The notes: a model not told the origin generated them from the sequence alone. Positions 24,801 to 32,718 are shown, counted from the stretch's first letter. The stretch is DNA of 64,000 nucleotides from Mucilaginibacter sp. L196 (GCF_009765905.1 NZ_LMUO01000015.1:402219-466218), one strand, 5' to 3'. Made by a program: numbers and translations.

Positions 24801-25030
24801 CGGCGACAGTTGAAAAAGGTGATAACATTAGACTACAAGATATAAGCCTAAGTTATTCCTTCACTAAGAAACAATATAGACAATTACCGTTTGACAACGT
24901 CCAGATTTTTGTTTATGCCAATAACCTTGGGATCATCTGGCGGGCGAATAAATTAGGTCTCGACCCTGATAATCCAACAGGATACCCATCACCAAGATCT
25001 ATTTCGTTCGGTTTTAAAACAAACTTTTAA
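21806..25030 (+). CDS. SusC/RagA-family TonB-dependent outer-membrane transporter
   Basis: A 1074-residue receptor, normal for SusC. Signal peptide MKKTILFIVLATLCLNFRAQ; carboxypeptidase-like regulatory domain (residues 25-105: HLTGHIIDSANNKPLQGATI); TonB-box/plug region with the SusC signature DISIRGRSTIFANDQPLIVV and LKDAAAASIWGVRAGNGVIV; then a 22-strand barrel ending SPRSISFGFKTNF. It imports a large ligand across the outer membrane together with the SusD-like lipoprotein that follows after 16 bases. No glycoside hydrolase or FecI/FecR genes are nearby, so the ligand may be a peptide or another non-glycan compound. There is no STN domain. Confidence 0.93.
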   Translation: MKKTILFIVLATLCLNFRAQAQNTIHLTGHIIDSANNKPLQGATIKIKATQLSVSTDENGNFSINAEKKPGKLIVSFIGYKPIEVTFSVTNSGPFFIALGGDYSALKEVSVVSTGYQTIPKERATGSFAQPITEMYDARVSTDVVSKLDGITSGLFFNRNTNTTQTGQLDISIRGRSTIFANDQPLIVVDNFPYSGDIGNLNPNDVASITVLKDAAAASIWGVRAGNGVIVITTKKGKLNQPLKVTLNSNVTVIQKPDIKYNPNYTSSSDYINVEEFLFKNGYYDGNLTNNTNYPFVSPVVNILAQQRAGNISSTDVTNQINNLSNNNLLNDISKYLYQNAVNQQYSVNLNGGDEKTTYFFSAGYDNNLQSPKDNNYDRLTLNSNLVFTPVKNLQLSIGINYIQSNTKTDNTISNVLSGNIYPYAQLADAKGNPQQVNTLFRPGFIQSAQSLGYLDWSYSPLKDLGLDNNTTKYGDIRISPGIRYNILKGLSVEGKYQYEQYTSNYRDYESEQTFYTRNLINEYSNVDNNGNVDGYNIPLGGILNQSLTTVTAYNIRGQLSYNQTWHRNSVNAIAGIEQSQTKTDGNSDGTLYGYNDGTGNYSNVDLLTTFALNPQTGYANIPTNAAETGLINRVRSYFGNAAYTYDNKYTFSASGRIDGSNYFGVSTNLKSVPLWSTGLKWAIDKEPFYRIDWIPVLRLRATYGYNGNLNQNITGITTFMYRPVNSSYTGLTQAYVANIGDPELTWEKAGIGNLGLDFALKNNILSGSLEYFKKNGEDIIGNESVPPSTGLTTFAGNYASMKGNGFDIQLTSKNIDKGVKWFTTLLFSHATDKVTQYNAPIIPSALTTADGAGGSTYPVIGYPVYGEWSYRWAGLDPTNGDPQGYINGKISKDYSSLTNPVSQSDLVYSGPARPQYYGGVNNRIKYKNLSLDFNLSYKFDYYFRRSSLNYSTLFNSWLGGNKEFAQRWQKPGDEKVTNVPSMVYPDYPSRDQFYQYSTATVEKGDNIRLQDISLSYSFTKKQYRQLPFDNVQIFVYANNLGIIWRANKLGLDPDNPTGYPSPRSISFGFKTNF

Positions 25031-25046
25031 TCAAAAATTCATCATT

Positions 25047-26444
25047 ATGAAATCTATATATAACAGGTATTTACACAATTTTATACCGGTAGTATTTTCA
25101 ATCGTCGCTCTATTGCAAGTCTCTTGTAAAAAGTCGTGGTTGGATGCCAAACCAAATAAAGCTTTGGTAGTTCCGTCGTCCATAGCCGATTACCAGGCAA
25201 TACTGGATAATAATACCGGAAACAGTTTATTTAATTTTGGTGCCCCAAGTTTGCCAGAAATCGGAGCGGGTGATTTTTATTTGCGTTATACATCCTGGCA
25301 ATCATTAAGTAATACTCAGGAAAGAAATGCTTATATATGGAATGCTGATATATATGCAGGTGAAACTGGATTTGATTGGAACAATGCCTACAAAAGAATT
25401 TTAAACGAAAATATAGTTTTAGATGGTATAAAGAATGTTCCTTTACAACCAGGAGATCAAGCCAGCTGGAATAATGTTAAGGGTACTGCATTATTTTATC
25501 GTGCTTTCGACTTTTGGTGTCTTGCCCAGGAATACGCAAAACCTTATGATTCTAATACAGCTTCAACCGACCTGGGAATTCCAATTAGAACAAGTTCTGA
25601 TATAAACGTAAGGTCTGTACGGGCCACAGTTTTGGCGACTTATAATCAAATCGTGAATGATTTAACAGGTGCCAAACCGCTGCTTCCTGATTCCGCTTTG
25701 TATCCCACAAGACCAGGAAAAGCAGCTGTATATGGATTACTTGCACGTGTGTTTTTGTCAGAAAGTAATTATTCTAATGCTGCATTGTATGCAGATTCTT
25801 GCTTGAGACTATCCAACCAGCTGCTTGACTTTAATACTTTATCAACATCTGCATCTACTCCCATTAAACGATTTAATGTAGAAGTCATTTATCATCACAA
25901 TTTAAGTTCTTATTCGGCATTCAATAATTCGTCGCCAAATCTGATCATTGATTCAAATCTTTATAATTCTTATAAACCGAATGATCTCAGGAAACAGATA
26001 TATTTTAAAATGGTAGCTGGTTTTCCAACATGGAAATCGACTTATACAGGAACATCATATTTTTTTGGAGGACTGGCGACTGATGAAATTTATCTGATAA
26101 GAGCAGAGTGTTTCGCGAGACAAAATAATACAACAGCTGCAATGAAAGGTTTAAACCAGCTCCTTGCTGCAAGGTCGGTAACAGGAACGTTTACTCCAAG
26201 TACCGCCGCCAGTGCGGACGATGCACTTTCACAAATTTTAACCGAAAGAAGGAAGGAGCTTGTTTTTCGAGGATTGCGATGGTCAGATTTGAAACGCATT
26301 AATAAGGAAACATCATTCGCAAAAACTTTAACAAGGATTTTGAACGGACAAACCTATTCGTTACAGCCAAATAGTAATCTATATGTCTTTCCAATCCCAC
26401 CTGCAGAAATTCAGCTGAGCGGAATTCAGCAAAATCCAAGGTAA
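25047..26444 (+). CDS. SusD/RagB-family surface lipoprotein
   Basis: A 465-residue protein. The lipobox is in FSIVALLQVSCKKSW (Cys at about residue 27), followed by TPR-rich SusD structure, including FYRAFDFWCLAQEYAKPYD and the C-terminal LTERRKELVFRGLRWSDLKR, which is a family hallmark. It caps the SusC transporter at the cell surface and binds the ligand. It is slightly short for SusD (usually 480-560). It is in an operon with susC (16 bases) and the TlpA-like gene (43 bases). Confidence 0.93.
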   Translation: MKSIYNRYLHNFIPVVFSIVALLQVSCKKSWLDAKPNKALVVPSSIADYQAILDNNTGNSLFNFGAPSLPEIGAGDFYLRYTSWQSLSNTQERNAYIWNADIYAGETGFDWNNAYKRILNENIVLDGIKNVPLQPGDQASWNNVKGTALFYRAFDFWCLAQEYAKPYDSNTASTDLGIPIRTSSDINVRSVRATVLATYNQIVNDLTGAKPLLPDSALYPTRPGKAAVYGLLARVFLSESNYSNAALYADSCLRLSNQLLDFNTLSTSASTPIKRFNVEVIYHHNLSSYSAFNNSSPNLIIDSNLYNSYKPNDLRKQIYFKMVAGFPTWKSTYTGTSYFFGGLATDEIYLIRAECFARQNNTTAAMKGLNQLLAARSVTGTFTPSTAASADDALSQILTERRKELVFRGLRWSDLKRINKETSFAKTLTRILNGQTYSLQPNSNLYVFPIPPAEIQLSGIQQNPR

Positions 26445-26487
26445 CACTCACATATATCAAATCCTTATTTTCTTAAATTCTAAAATC

Positions 26488-27861
26488 ATGAAAGCCATTT
26501 ATAAGTTTTTCCTTTTCACATTGTTTAACAGCATTCTGGCAGTTAACGCTCAAAATACAACACTTACAACGGGTATGGAGGTTCCCGAAATTACTTTTTC
26601 CCAAACGATTAATTTTGGAACATCAACGACAAGCAAATTGTCGGACTTCAGAGGCAAAATGGTGATTTTAGACTTTTGGGCGACTTGGTGCAGCCCTTGT
26701 ATCGCAGCTATTCCTAAAATTGACGCTATTCAAAATAAATTCAATGATTCTGTAGTCTTTCTCCCGGTAACTTATCAGGATAGAAAAATCGTTAAGCCCT
26801 TTCTGGAAAGACTATACCGAGACGAGAAAATACAAATGAAAAGTATAATAGAGGATACTGTTATTGGAAAAATGTTTCCTCATACCAGTATTCCATTTTT
26901 TGTTTGGATAAATCAAAAAGGCGAAATAATTGCGACTACTGATGCTTCTAAAATAACGTCAGAAAATATTCATGCAGCACTAAAAAACGGTTTTAACGCG
27001 AGTAACAAACCGTTGCGAAAATATCGTTTTATAAATGATCATCAATCAATTTTCCCAACCACTATAGCTTACACGGAGAAGTCCGGTGGTAATAATGATT
27101 TGATAGATGTAATAGACCCTAAAGATGTCCTGTATCAATCTACACTAACCAGGTACAATTCAAACTTAGCAGGCAAGACTCACTATGATTCCGCGCAATT
27201 TATTGCTATCAATACACCTATCATAAATTTTTACCGACTGTATTTCGGATGTGCTGTCTATAAAAAGTTTCCATTAATATTTTGGAGTACAGCCAGATGT
27301 AAAGTTGAAATAGCAGATTCAAGTTTATCAAACAAAATCAACACGAAAAAAAAGGGCACTGATTATCTTAATTGGGCTGAATCAAATGCCTACACCTATG
27401 AATTAAACTGGAAAAATTGCAAATCATGGGACGAAAAATTCGCTCTATTAAAAGGCGACCTTGACCGATATTTTGGTGAGCCATTAGGTATTGAAGCGGA
27501 AATTGAAAACCGGATGGTTCCAAGTGATGTTTTAGTTAGAATTTCAGGCTCCGAAACAATGAAAGAAAGTGATGACAATTCAGAAGAAGAACATGATGCA
27601 TTTTTTTACAAGCAAAAGGGCGAACCCATAAGTGCTTTAATTAATAGATTGCAAGGATATTACTGGCAAACTTCCGATAGCCCTGTATTCGACGAAAGTG
27701 GGTTAAAAGGAAAGTATAATATTGATATTGAGTGCAACATGAATGATCTGGATTTAGTTAATGCACAACTTGCCAAATATGGGCTTAAATTTATTAAAGC
27801 TGACCGAAAGGCAGAGGTTTTAGTTATTCGAAAAAAGGAAAAAAAGGATGGTGCCCAATAG
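26488..27861 (+). CDS. TlpA-like thioredoxin fused to a DUF3738-type domain
   Basis: A 457-residue exported protein: signal peptide MKAIYKFFLFTLFNSILAVN, thioredoxin-like domain (residues 30-170) with WATWCSPCIAAIP, active-site Cys68 and Cys71, and the cis-Pro loop TSIPFFVW. The C-terminal part ends SGLKGKYNIDIECN, LVNAQLAKYGLKFIKA and VLVIRKKE, which matches the order of DUF3738 (soil-associated TIGR03435-like) domains. It is probably a periplasmic thiol-disulfide reductase paired with the SusC/SusD import system. The terminator stem overlaps its stop codon. Confidence 0.88.
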   Translation: MKAIYKFFLFTLFNSILAVNAQNTTLTTGMEVPEITFSQTINFGTSTTSKLSDFRGKMVILDFWATWCSPCIAAIPKIDAIQNKFNDSVVFLPVTYQDRKIVKPFLERLYRDEKIQMKSIIEDTVIGKMFPHTSIPFFVWINQKGEIIATTDASKITSENIHAALKNGFNASNKPLRKYRFINDHQSIFPTTIAYTEKSGGNNDLIDVIDPKDVLYQSTLTRYNSNLAGKTHYDSAQFIAINTPIINFYRLYFGCAVYKKFPLIFWSTARCKVEIADSSLSNKINTKKKGTDYLNWAESNAYTYELNWKNCKSWDEKFALLKGDLDRYFGEPLGIEAEIENRMVPSDVLVRISGSETMKESDDNSEEEHDAFFYKQKGEPISALINRLQGYYWQTSDSPVFDESGLKGKYNIDIECNMNDLDLVNAQLAKYGLKFIKADRKAEVLVIRKKEKKDGAQ

Positions 27862-27877
27862 CCACCATCCTTTTTTT
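27841..27877. terminator. Bidirectional terminator
   Basis: AAAAAGGATGGTG and CACCATCCTTTTT form a stem shared by the convergent TlpA and DUF6520 genes. The left arm lies inside the last codons of the TlpA-like gene. Confidence 0.88.
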
Positions 27878-27878
27878 A

Positions 27879-28172
27879 TTAATTACCCTGATAATCGCCT
27901 GGGTTAGTGTCTACTTCCGACGCGCTTGGAGATGGGTTTGAATTTTCGGTTGGCACGGTTGATTGGGACCAATCAGCCGTACAAATATTTGTGGATTCAT
28001 CACAACCAGCAAGGTCACCACGGTATTTATAATCAGCTTTTGTATTACTGGTTGAATGAGCAATATGCGCAAATGTATAAGTCGTATTACGCTTCGCGTT
28101 AGTAAAAGAACTGAAGCCGATTGCCAAAGCACCCACTAACAGGCCCAAGGCGATTTTTTTGAAATTTTTCAT
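27879..28172 (-). CDS. DUF6520-type exported small protein
   Basis: A 97-residue protein with an N-terminal signal MKNFKKIALGLLVGALAIG and FSSFTNAKR, and a mature part of about 70 residues with two Cys in GCDESTNICTADW and a Pro/Ser/Asn-rich tail. This matches the small DUF6520 proteins of Sphingobacteria. The function is unknown. It lies directly after a MauE-like gene (4 bases) and converges on the susC-susD-tlpA operon. A disulfide across the two Cys, formed or exchanged with the MauE-like and TlpA-like proteins, is plausible but inferred. Confidence 0.78.
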   Translation of the reverse strand: MKNFKKIALGLLVGALAIGFSSFTNAKRNTTYTFAHIAHSTSNTKADYKYRGDLAGCDESTNICTADWSQSTVPTENSNPSPSASEVDTNPGDYQGN

Positions 28173-28176
28173 TTTT

Positions 28177-28647
28177 TCAAGTTTTTAAAGATGTAATTGA
28201 TTGCATGAGCCGGAGCGCTACAATGGCCATGAATATAAATGCGAGATTAAACCATGTATGTTGTCCCCAGCTTAATTTTTCGATGGCTCCTCCACAGTGG
28301 CATGGCAGCTTCTTTTCCAAAATCATCGCGCTGATAATATAGATCGTGAACGATGACATGACTGCGATAAAGCTGTAAAGCCCTATTCTGGTGCTTTTTG
28401 GTATAAGCAACAATAACGCGACGATGATTTCAATTGCAGGAACGGCATAGGAGATATATAAGGCTATGCCACTGATGAGATGTACTCTTGTCAGGCCTTT
28501 ATAGAAACGGGCGTGATCAACTATTTTTGCGTAAGCGGTATATAAGAATAATGCCATGCATACCCAACAGATAGCTGTTATTATCTTTTCTTTTGCCGGA
28601 TCTGACAGTTGAAATTTTGATTTAGCGTTTGTTATTGTACTCTCCAT
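28177..28647 (-). CDS. MauE/DoxX-like redox-associated membrane protein
   Basis: A 156-residue protein with four membrane helices (ICWVCMALFLYTAYAKIVD, GIALYISYAVPAIEIIVALLL, LYSFIAVMSSFTIYIISAMI, TWFNLAFIFMAIVALRLM) and CHCGG before the last helix, the typical MauE pattern. MauE proteins are thought to serve disulfide formation in secreted proteins (methylamine dehydrogenase). Here the partner is probably the DUF6520 protein encoded 4 bases downstream. Upstream lie a GGTAACT/AGTTACC dyad and a perfect Crp-like site. Confidence 0.82.
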   Translation of the reverse strand: MESTITNAKSKFQLSDPAKEKIITAICWVCMALFLYTAYAKIVDHARFYKGLTRVHLISGIALYISYAVPAIEIIVALLLLIPKSTRIGLYSFIAVMSSFTIYIISAMILEKKLPCHCGGAIEKLSWGQHTWFNLAFIFMAIVALRLMQSITSLKT

Positions 28648-28679
28648 AAGACTTTAGGATTGTCCATCTTTTGTTAATA

Positions 28680-28695
28680 GGTAACTTCAGTTACC
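28680..28695. promoter_or_regulatory. Inverted repeat upstream of the MauE gene
   Basis: GGTAACT-TC-AGTTACC, perfect 7-bp arms, 33 bases upstream of the MauE start. It contains the GGTAACT core of the HxlR sites near 17.8 kb, which may or may not be meaningful. Confidence 0.5.
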
Positions 28696-28923
28696 AGCAG
28701 GTGCGTAGCCCGCAATTTGATCTTTCTTCTTTGTCACGTACTCCTTTCTATTTTGTATTACCTAAATGCTATAGGCAAGGATTAATTAATAAGACAAACA
28801 GATTATTATTTTAGGGTTAGATAACGGGATAAAGCTACGAGGTGATTTTTTTTGAACGTGTGATTCAAATTGCTATTTACAAGTTGATTTCTTGCAATTT
28901 CAAATGAAAATTTCACCAGGAAG

Positions 28924-28939
28924 TGTGATTGGAATCACA
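28924..28939. promoter_or_regulatory. Crp-like binding site
   Basis: TGTGATTGGAATCACA matches the Crp consensus TGTGA-N6-TCACA exactly, with a half site TGTGATTCAAATTGCT near 28859. It lies between the Crp/Fnr gene and the MauE operon in the 317-base gap 28648-28964, on the upstream side of the MauE operon. Confidence 0.6.
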
Positions 28940-28964
28940 ATTGAAAAACGTTTTTTCTCAATTC

Positions 28965-29531
28965 TTAGTTACGACCGATGTATCGGGTAAGCGTTTCTCT
29001 GGTTAGGTGAAGGTATGAAGCAATTATCCTGGCAGGCGCTTTTTTGAAAATGTTTGGACTTTTTGTTCTAAGAGTTATATATCTCTCCTCCGGTGGTAGT
29101 GCTATCAATTTTTGTATTTCGTATTCTTCCTGCTGATAGCGTAACAGCATGTTTTTGATTAGCGTTGCAACTTCGGAGTATTTGCTATCCAATTCATGAA
29201 GTGCAACATAGCTGAGAGTGATTAAGGTAGACGCTTCCATGATCTCCGTATAAAAATAAGAAGGGACTGCGTAATAACCCTGATAGGAAAAAAACAAATC
29301 ATCGGCTTCCCAAAACCTGACTGTGTGTTCATTGCCATGGTGATCGTAATAGTAATTTCTCATTAGACCTTTTTCCAGGAAATAGATACGGTTTTCTTGC
29401 TGGCCTGCAGCATGTAGGATCTGGTGGGTTTTATAATATTCTTCTTTTAACTTTTCTTCCAAATTAGTGATTAACTCCGTCGAAAGATCGGCTTGTGCAG
29501 CAAGTGATTTTATTAGTCTTTCTGTATTCAT
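28965..29531 (-). CDS. Crp/Fnr-family transcriptional regulator
   Basis: A 188-residue protein with a cyclic-nucleotide-binding-like fold (ILHAAGQQENRIYFLEKGLM, HTVRFWEADDLFFSYQGYY) and a C-terminal winged helix ending ASYLHLTRETLTRYIGR. The cAMP-binding Arg-Ser pair is not evident, so the ligand is uncertain; many Bacteroidetes members of this kind are of unknown ligand. It is divergent from the oxoamine synthase operon (222 bases) and upstream of the MauE operon. A perfect Crp-type site lies 26 bases past its stop. Confidence 0.88.
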   Translation of the reverse strand: MNTERLIKSLAAQADLSTELITNLEEKLKEEYYKTHQILHAAGQQENRIYFLEKGLMRNYYYDHHGNEHTVRFWEADDLFFSYQGYYAVPSYFYTEIMEASTLITLSYVALHELDSKYSEVATLIKNMLLRYQQEEYEIQKLIALPPEERYITLRTKSPNIFKKAPARIIASYLHLTRETLTRYIGRN

Positions 29532-29632
29532 TTTCAGAATATTTTAGGGTTCAACTTCTTATCAATTCATTCTTTTACCTCGATAAATCGACTTTAAAAA
29601 GAAAGGTTGCAAAATTAAATGGCCAAAATCAG

Positions 29633-29706
29633 AAAAACTGGGACATCGTGAAATATTTCCCATTGGTTAAACAATTGTTAAAAAAAAGTAGCATGTCCCA
29701 GTTTTT
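29633..29706. repeat. 14-bp perfect inverted repeat upstream of the oxoamine synthase gene
   Basis: AAAAACTGGGACAT (29633-29646) and ATGTCCCAGTTTTT (29693-29706) are exact complements separated by 46 bases, which hold a further palindrome AACAATTGTT (29670-29679). The right arm is 47 bases ahead of the start at 29754. It could be paired operator half-sites or a leader hairpin. Confidence 0.65.
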
Positions 29707-29753
29707 GAATTTTATGACACCTATTTTTAACGCTACATCTATATTCTACACTT

Positions 29754-31049
29754 ATGAAAACCATTGACTTTACGACCGCGAGTTTTAAAGATTTCGAGAA
29801 TATTGCGGGACAGGACATCTATACCACGGCCAGGGAATTTGTTAAATACCTGAATTTTTTAAAAGAAAACGGGCATCTCAATTACCGGATTGAATCGCTC
29901 TCCCCGGTTGGCCCGGAAATGAATTTAATATTGCCAGGCGATAAGCATCCCACATGGTGTGTTTGCTTAGTTTCCAATGATTACCTCGGATTCAGTCAAC
30001 ATCCTTTGATTAAGGCTGCGGTGATAAAAGGCGTAGAACAATTTGGTACGGGTTCGGGCGCATCTCCAGCCATAGGTGGGCACTTTGTATATCATCAACA
30101 ACTCGAAAAGAAAATAGCTGAATTCTATAAACGAACCGATGCCATTTTATACACAACGGGTTATACAGCAAACAGTGCCACGCTGCAATGTATCCTGCAT
30201 AAGGATAATCGGGATAAAGACGCTGCAAAAAACGATTTGGCGATCCTCGATATGAATGTTCATGCCAGTGTCTATGAGGGGGTTTTAACAACAACCGTAA
30301 AAACCTTTCTACATAATGATCTGGTTATGCTGGAACAGGTGTTAAAGCATGCTCACGATAGCTACCGAACAAAAATGGTCATCATTGATGGCGTTTATAG
30401 CCAGGATGGTGATGTCGCACCCATTGATCAAATAGCTGAAGTAACGCATCGATACGGTGCCTATCTGGTTGTGGATGACGCGCATGGAATAGGTGTTGTC
30501 GGTGCTACCGGGCGGGGGGTAATTGAAATGTATAATGCCTTCGATAAAGTTGATATTATTACCGGCACATTTAGTAAAGCCCTTGGCAATATCGGTGGCT
30601 ATGTTATTGCCAGTCCGGAGATTATTACCTACCTGAAGTATCAATCAAAACAACACTTATTTTCTACAACCGCCACACCTGCGTTAATGGGAATCCTTAA
30701 AGCCATAGACCTGATTGACGAAGAACCTGAGTGGAGATCCCGCCTTTGGGAAAATATTGAATACTTAAAAAACGGTTTAATCAAGTTAGGATTTGATGTG
30801 GGGTCGACATCTTCGGCGGTAATACCAGTCAAGGTGGGCGATATCATGAAGACATTGGAAGCGGGCCGGTTACTCCTGAAATTGGGGGTTTACACCAACC
30901 CAATCATGTACCCGGCAGTTTCTAAGAAAAACGCCCGAATCAGGATGAACGTGATGGCTACGCATACTAAAGCTCATTTGGACAAAGTTTTAAATGCGTT
31001 TAGCGAAATAGATGCACAATTGCACATCTCAAGTAAATACAACAACTAA
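29754..31049 (+). CDS. Alpha-oxoamine synthase (BioF/KBL/CqsA-like PLP enzyme)
   Basis: A 431-residue fold-type I PLP enzyme. It has FGTGSGASPAIGGHFVYHQQ, the His in LDMNVHASVYEGV, DDAHGIGVVGATGRGV and the PLP Lys in TFSKALGNIGGY. The group condenses an acyl thioester with an amino acid, losing CO2 (BioF, KBL, serine palmitoyltransferase, CqsA). There is an N-terminal extension of about 60 residues. No biotin genes are nearby. It is the first gene of an operon with a GNAT acyltransferase and a membrane LuxR-type regulator, which suggests an aminoketone signal or lipid rather than biotin. Confidence 0.88.
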   Translation: MKTIDFTTASFKDFENIAGQDIYTTAREFVKYLNFLKENGHLNYRIESLSPVGPEMNLILPGDKHPTWCVCLVSNDYLGFSQHPLIKAAVIKGVEQFGTGSGASPAIGGHFVYHQQLEKKIAEFYKRTDAILYTTGYTANSATLQCILHKDNRDKDAAKNDLAILDMNVHASVYEGVLTTTVKTFLHNDLVMLEQVLKHAHDSYRTKMVIIDGVYSQDGDVAPIDQIAEVTHRYGAYLVVDDAHGIGVVGATGRGVIEMYNAFDKVDIITGTFSKALGNIGGYVIASPEIITYLKYQSKQHLFSTTATPALMGILKAIDLIDEEPEWRSRLWENIEYLKNGLIKLGFDVGSTSSAVIPVKVGDIMKTLEAGRLLLKLGVYTNPIMYPAVSKKNARIRMNVMATHTKAHLDKVLNAFSEIDAQLHISSKYNN

Positions 31050-31070
31050 TTTTCTTAATTACATCATTCT

Positions 31071-31652
31071 ATGTTAAAAGTAAATAATGCAAAAAGAGAA
31101 TTGGCTATAGAGATTTTGACCAGCGCTTTCACAGATAATAAAAGCGTCAACTATATTGTACGGCAGGATAGCCGAAGGCTGTTACGGTTTAAAGCATTGA
31201 TGGCCTATTCATTTGATATGTGTATGGAGTTTGGCGATGTGTTTTTCTCTGAAAATGGCGAGGCTTGCGCCTTAATTTTGTATCCCCATTTAAAAAAGTT
31301 CAGTTTTTACGCACTTTGGCTTGACATCAAACTGATTTTTAAAGCCATTACAATTTGGGGTATTGCCAAAACATTAAAACGCGAATCAAAAATAAAAGAC
31401 ATTCAGCCAAAAGAACCGATGGCTTATTTGTGGTTTATTGGGGTAAATTATTTATTTCAGCATGAAGGTATGGGAAGTAAACTGCTAAAAGAGGTTATTG
31501 AATTTGCACAGCAAAAGGATTTACCTGTTTTTTTGGAAACTTCCACCAATGAGAATTTACCCTGGTACAATCGCTTTGGGTTTCAGATTTACTGCGAATT
31601 GGAATTAGGTTATAAACTTTTCTTTCTCAAACGGCATTTGGACAAACACTAA
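31071..31652 (+). CDS. GNAT-family N-acyltransferase
   Basis: A 193-residue protein of the GNAT fold: AKRELAIEILTSAFTDNKSV at the N terminus, the acyl-CoA loop region FQHEGMGSKLLKEVIEFAQQ (motif A, GxGxxLL), and LETSTNENLPWYNRFGFQIY (motif B). It would transfer an acyl group from acyl-CoA to an amine, plausibly the amino-ketone made by the oxoamine synthase 21 bases upstream. The regulator gene follows after a single base. Confidence 0.85.
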   Translation: MLKVNNAKRELAIEILTSAFTDNKSVNYIVRQDSRRLLRFKALMAYSFDMCMEFGDVFFSENGEACALILYPHLKKFSFYALWLDIKLIFKAITIWGIAKTLKRESKIKDIQPKEPMAYLWFIGVNYLFQHEGMGSKLLKEVIEFAQQKDLPVFLETSTNENLPWYNRFGFQIYCELELGYKLFFLKRHLDKH

Positions 31653-31653
31653 T

Positions 31654-32580
31654 ATGCTCGTATTCGGCACCCAAATCCACATTGTAACTTTAATTTTTAT
31701 TTTGCTGGAATCTGGAATGCTCTTTTTCCAGTTTTTCTACTATTTATTCCGACCCCAGGATCTGCCCCGCAAACTGTATTTAATTTTGCTGATCTTAATG
31801 TTGTTTTACAATATTACGGGAGGGCTTTTTCCTGATCCGAAAATTAATATCCCCCTTGACATTCAGGAAATGATAGCCTATGGCAGCGGCTTTTTAATGG
31901 CTTCTTATTTTCCCTATTACTTTTATAAGACTTTCGACTTAACATCCCTGCGATGGCATGCTTTATTTGGGGTACCTCTTTTTTTAGCTTGCCCTTACCT
32001 GATTTTCTTTGTCGTTGTTTATGCCATTAACGGCAACCTGGATGTCGATATAAAATATGGAATGATCGCGCCCTTTATATACGCACTCGTTTTGCTTTAC
32101 GTGATGTTCCGGGCTATCCGTAAAAAACACAAATTTCAAAGAAACCAAAATCAATATATCGAAGAAATAGTCATGCACGCTGCTGTTACGCCATGGGCCT
32201 CATTGGCATTTTTTGGTATAGTGGAATCCAGTCAGCTAATTGAGGTGCTTTGTACGAATACCGGAATAATCGGCATTACCTTTCTTTTTATATGGCGTTC
32301 CGTTAAATCCGCAAGGGAGGAATATGAACGGCTACAAGAATTGGCAAGCCAGGGTAACGGCAGTTTGGTATTTGAGGAAATGTGCCGTTACTACAAATTG
32401 ACCAACCGCGAAATTGAAATTGTATTATTAGTCCGCCAAGGAATGACTTACAAAGAGATATCAAATCGACTTTTTATTGCCGGTAAAACAGTGGAAAACC
32501 ATGTCCAAAATATTTACGAAAAGACCAGCGTAAAAAACAAAGTGTCGCTGATCCAAAAACTCTTCCAAACCTCAAATTAA
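31654..32580 (+). CDS. Seven-helix membrane protein with LuxR-type DNA-binding domain
   Basis: A 308-residue protein. The first 230 residues form about seven membrane helices (for example IVTLIFILLESGMLFFQFF, LYLILLILMLFYNITGG, YLIFFVVVYAINGN, GIIGITFLFIWRSV). After a linker, a LuxR/GerE helix-turn-helix follows: KLTNREIEIVLLVRQGMTYK, EISNRLFIAGKTVENHVQNI, YEKTSVKNKVSL. Such a one-component receptor could sense a small hydrophobic ligand in the membrane and bind DNA directly. It is the last gene of the operon, whose product it may sense. The inverted repeat at 29633 is a candidate target. Confidence 0.87.
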   Translation: MLVFGTQIHIVTLIFILLESGMLFFQFFYYLFRPQDLPRKLYLILLILMLFYNITGGLFPDPKINIPLDIQEMIAYGSGFLMASYFPYYFYKTFDLTSLRWHALFGVPLFLACPYLIFFVVVYAINGNLDVDIKYGMIAPFIYALVLLYVMFRAIRKKHKFQRNQNQYIEEIVMHAAVTPWASLAFFGIVESSQLIEVLCTNTGIIGITFLFIWRSVKSAREEYERLQELASQGNGSLVFEEMCRYYKLTNREIEIVLLVRQGMTYKEISNRLFIAGKTVENHVQNIYEKTSVKNKVSLIQKLFQTSN

Positions 32581-32718
32581 GCTATTTATTCATTATAGTG
32601 GATTATACCTATTTTATCAAATGAGGATAATACCCTATTGTCCCAGCCTCTCCTAACTTTCAATTTTGCTCTGTAATTAATTTATTTTCAAACGAATAAT
32701 TCTTGGATTGAGGTTGAT

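Noticed and set aside
21806-27861. Polysaccharide utilisation locus
   Set aside because: A SusC/SusD pair is present, but no glycoside hydrolase, polysaccharide lyase or hybrid two-component gene lies nearby.
29754-31049. Biotin synthesis gene bioF
   Set aside because: The enzyme family fits, but no other biotin genes are adjacent, the N terminus is extended, and the operon partners are an acyltransferase and a regulator.
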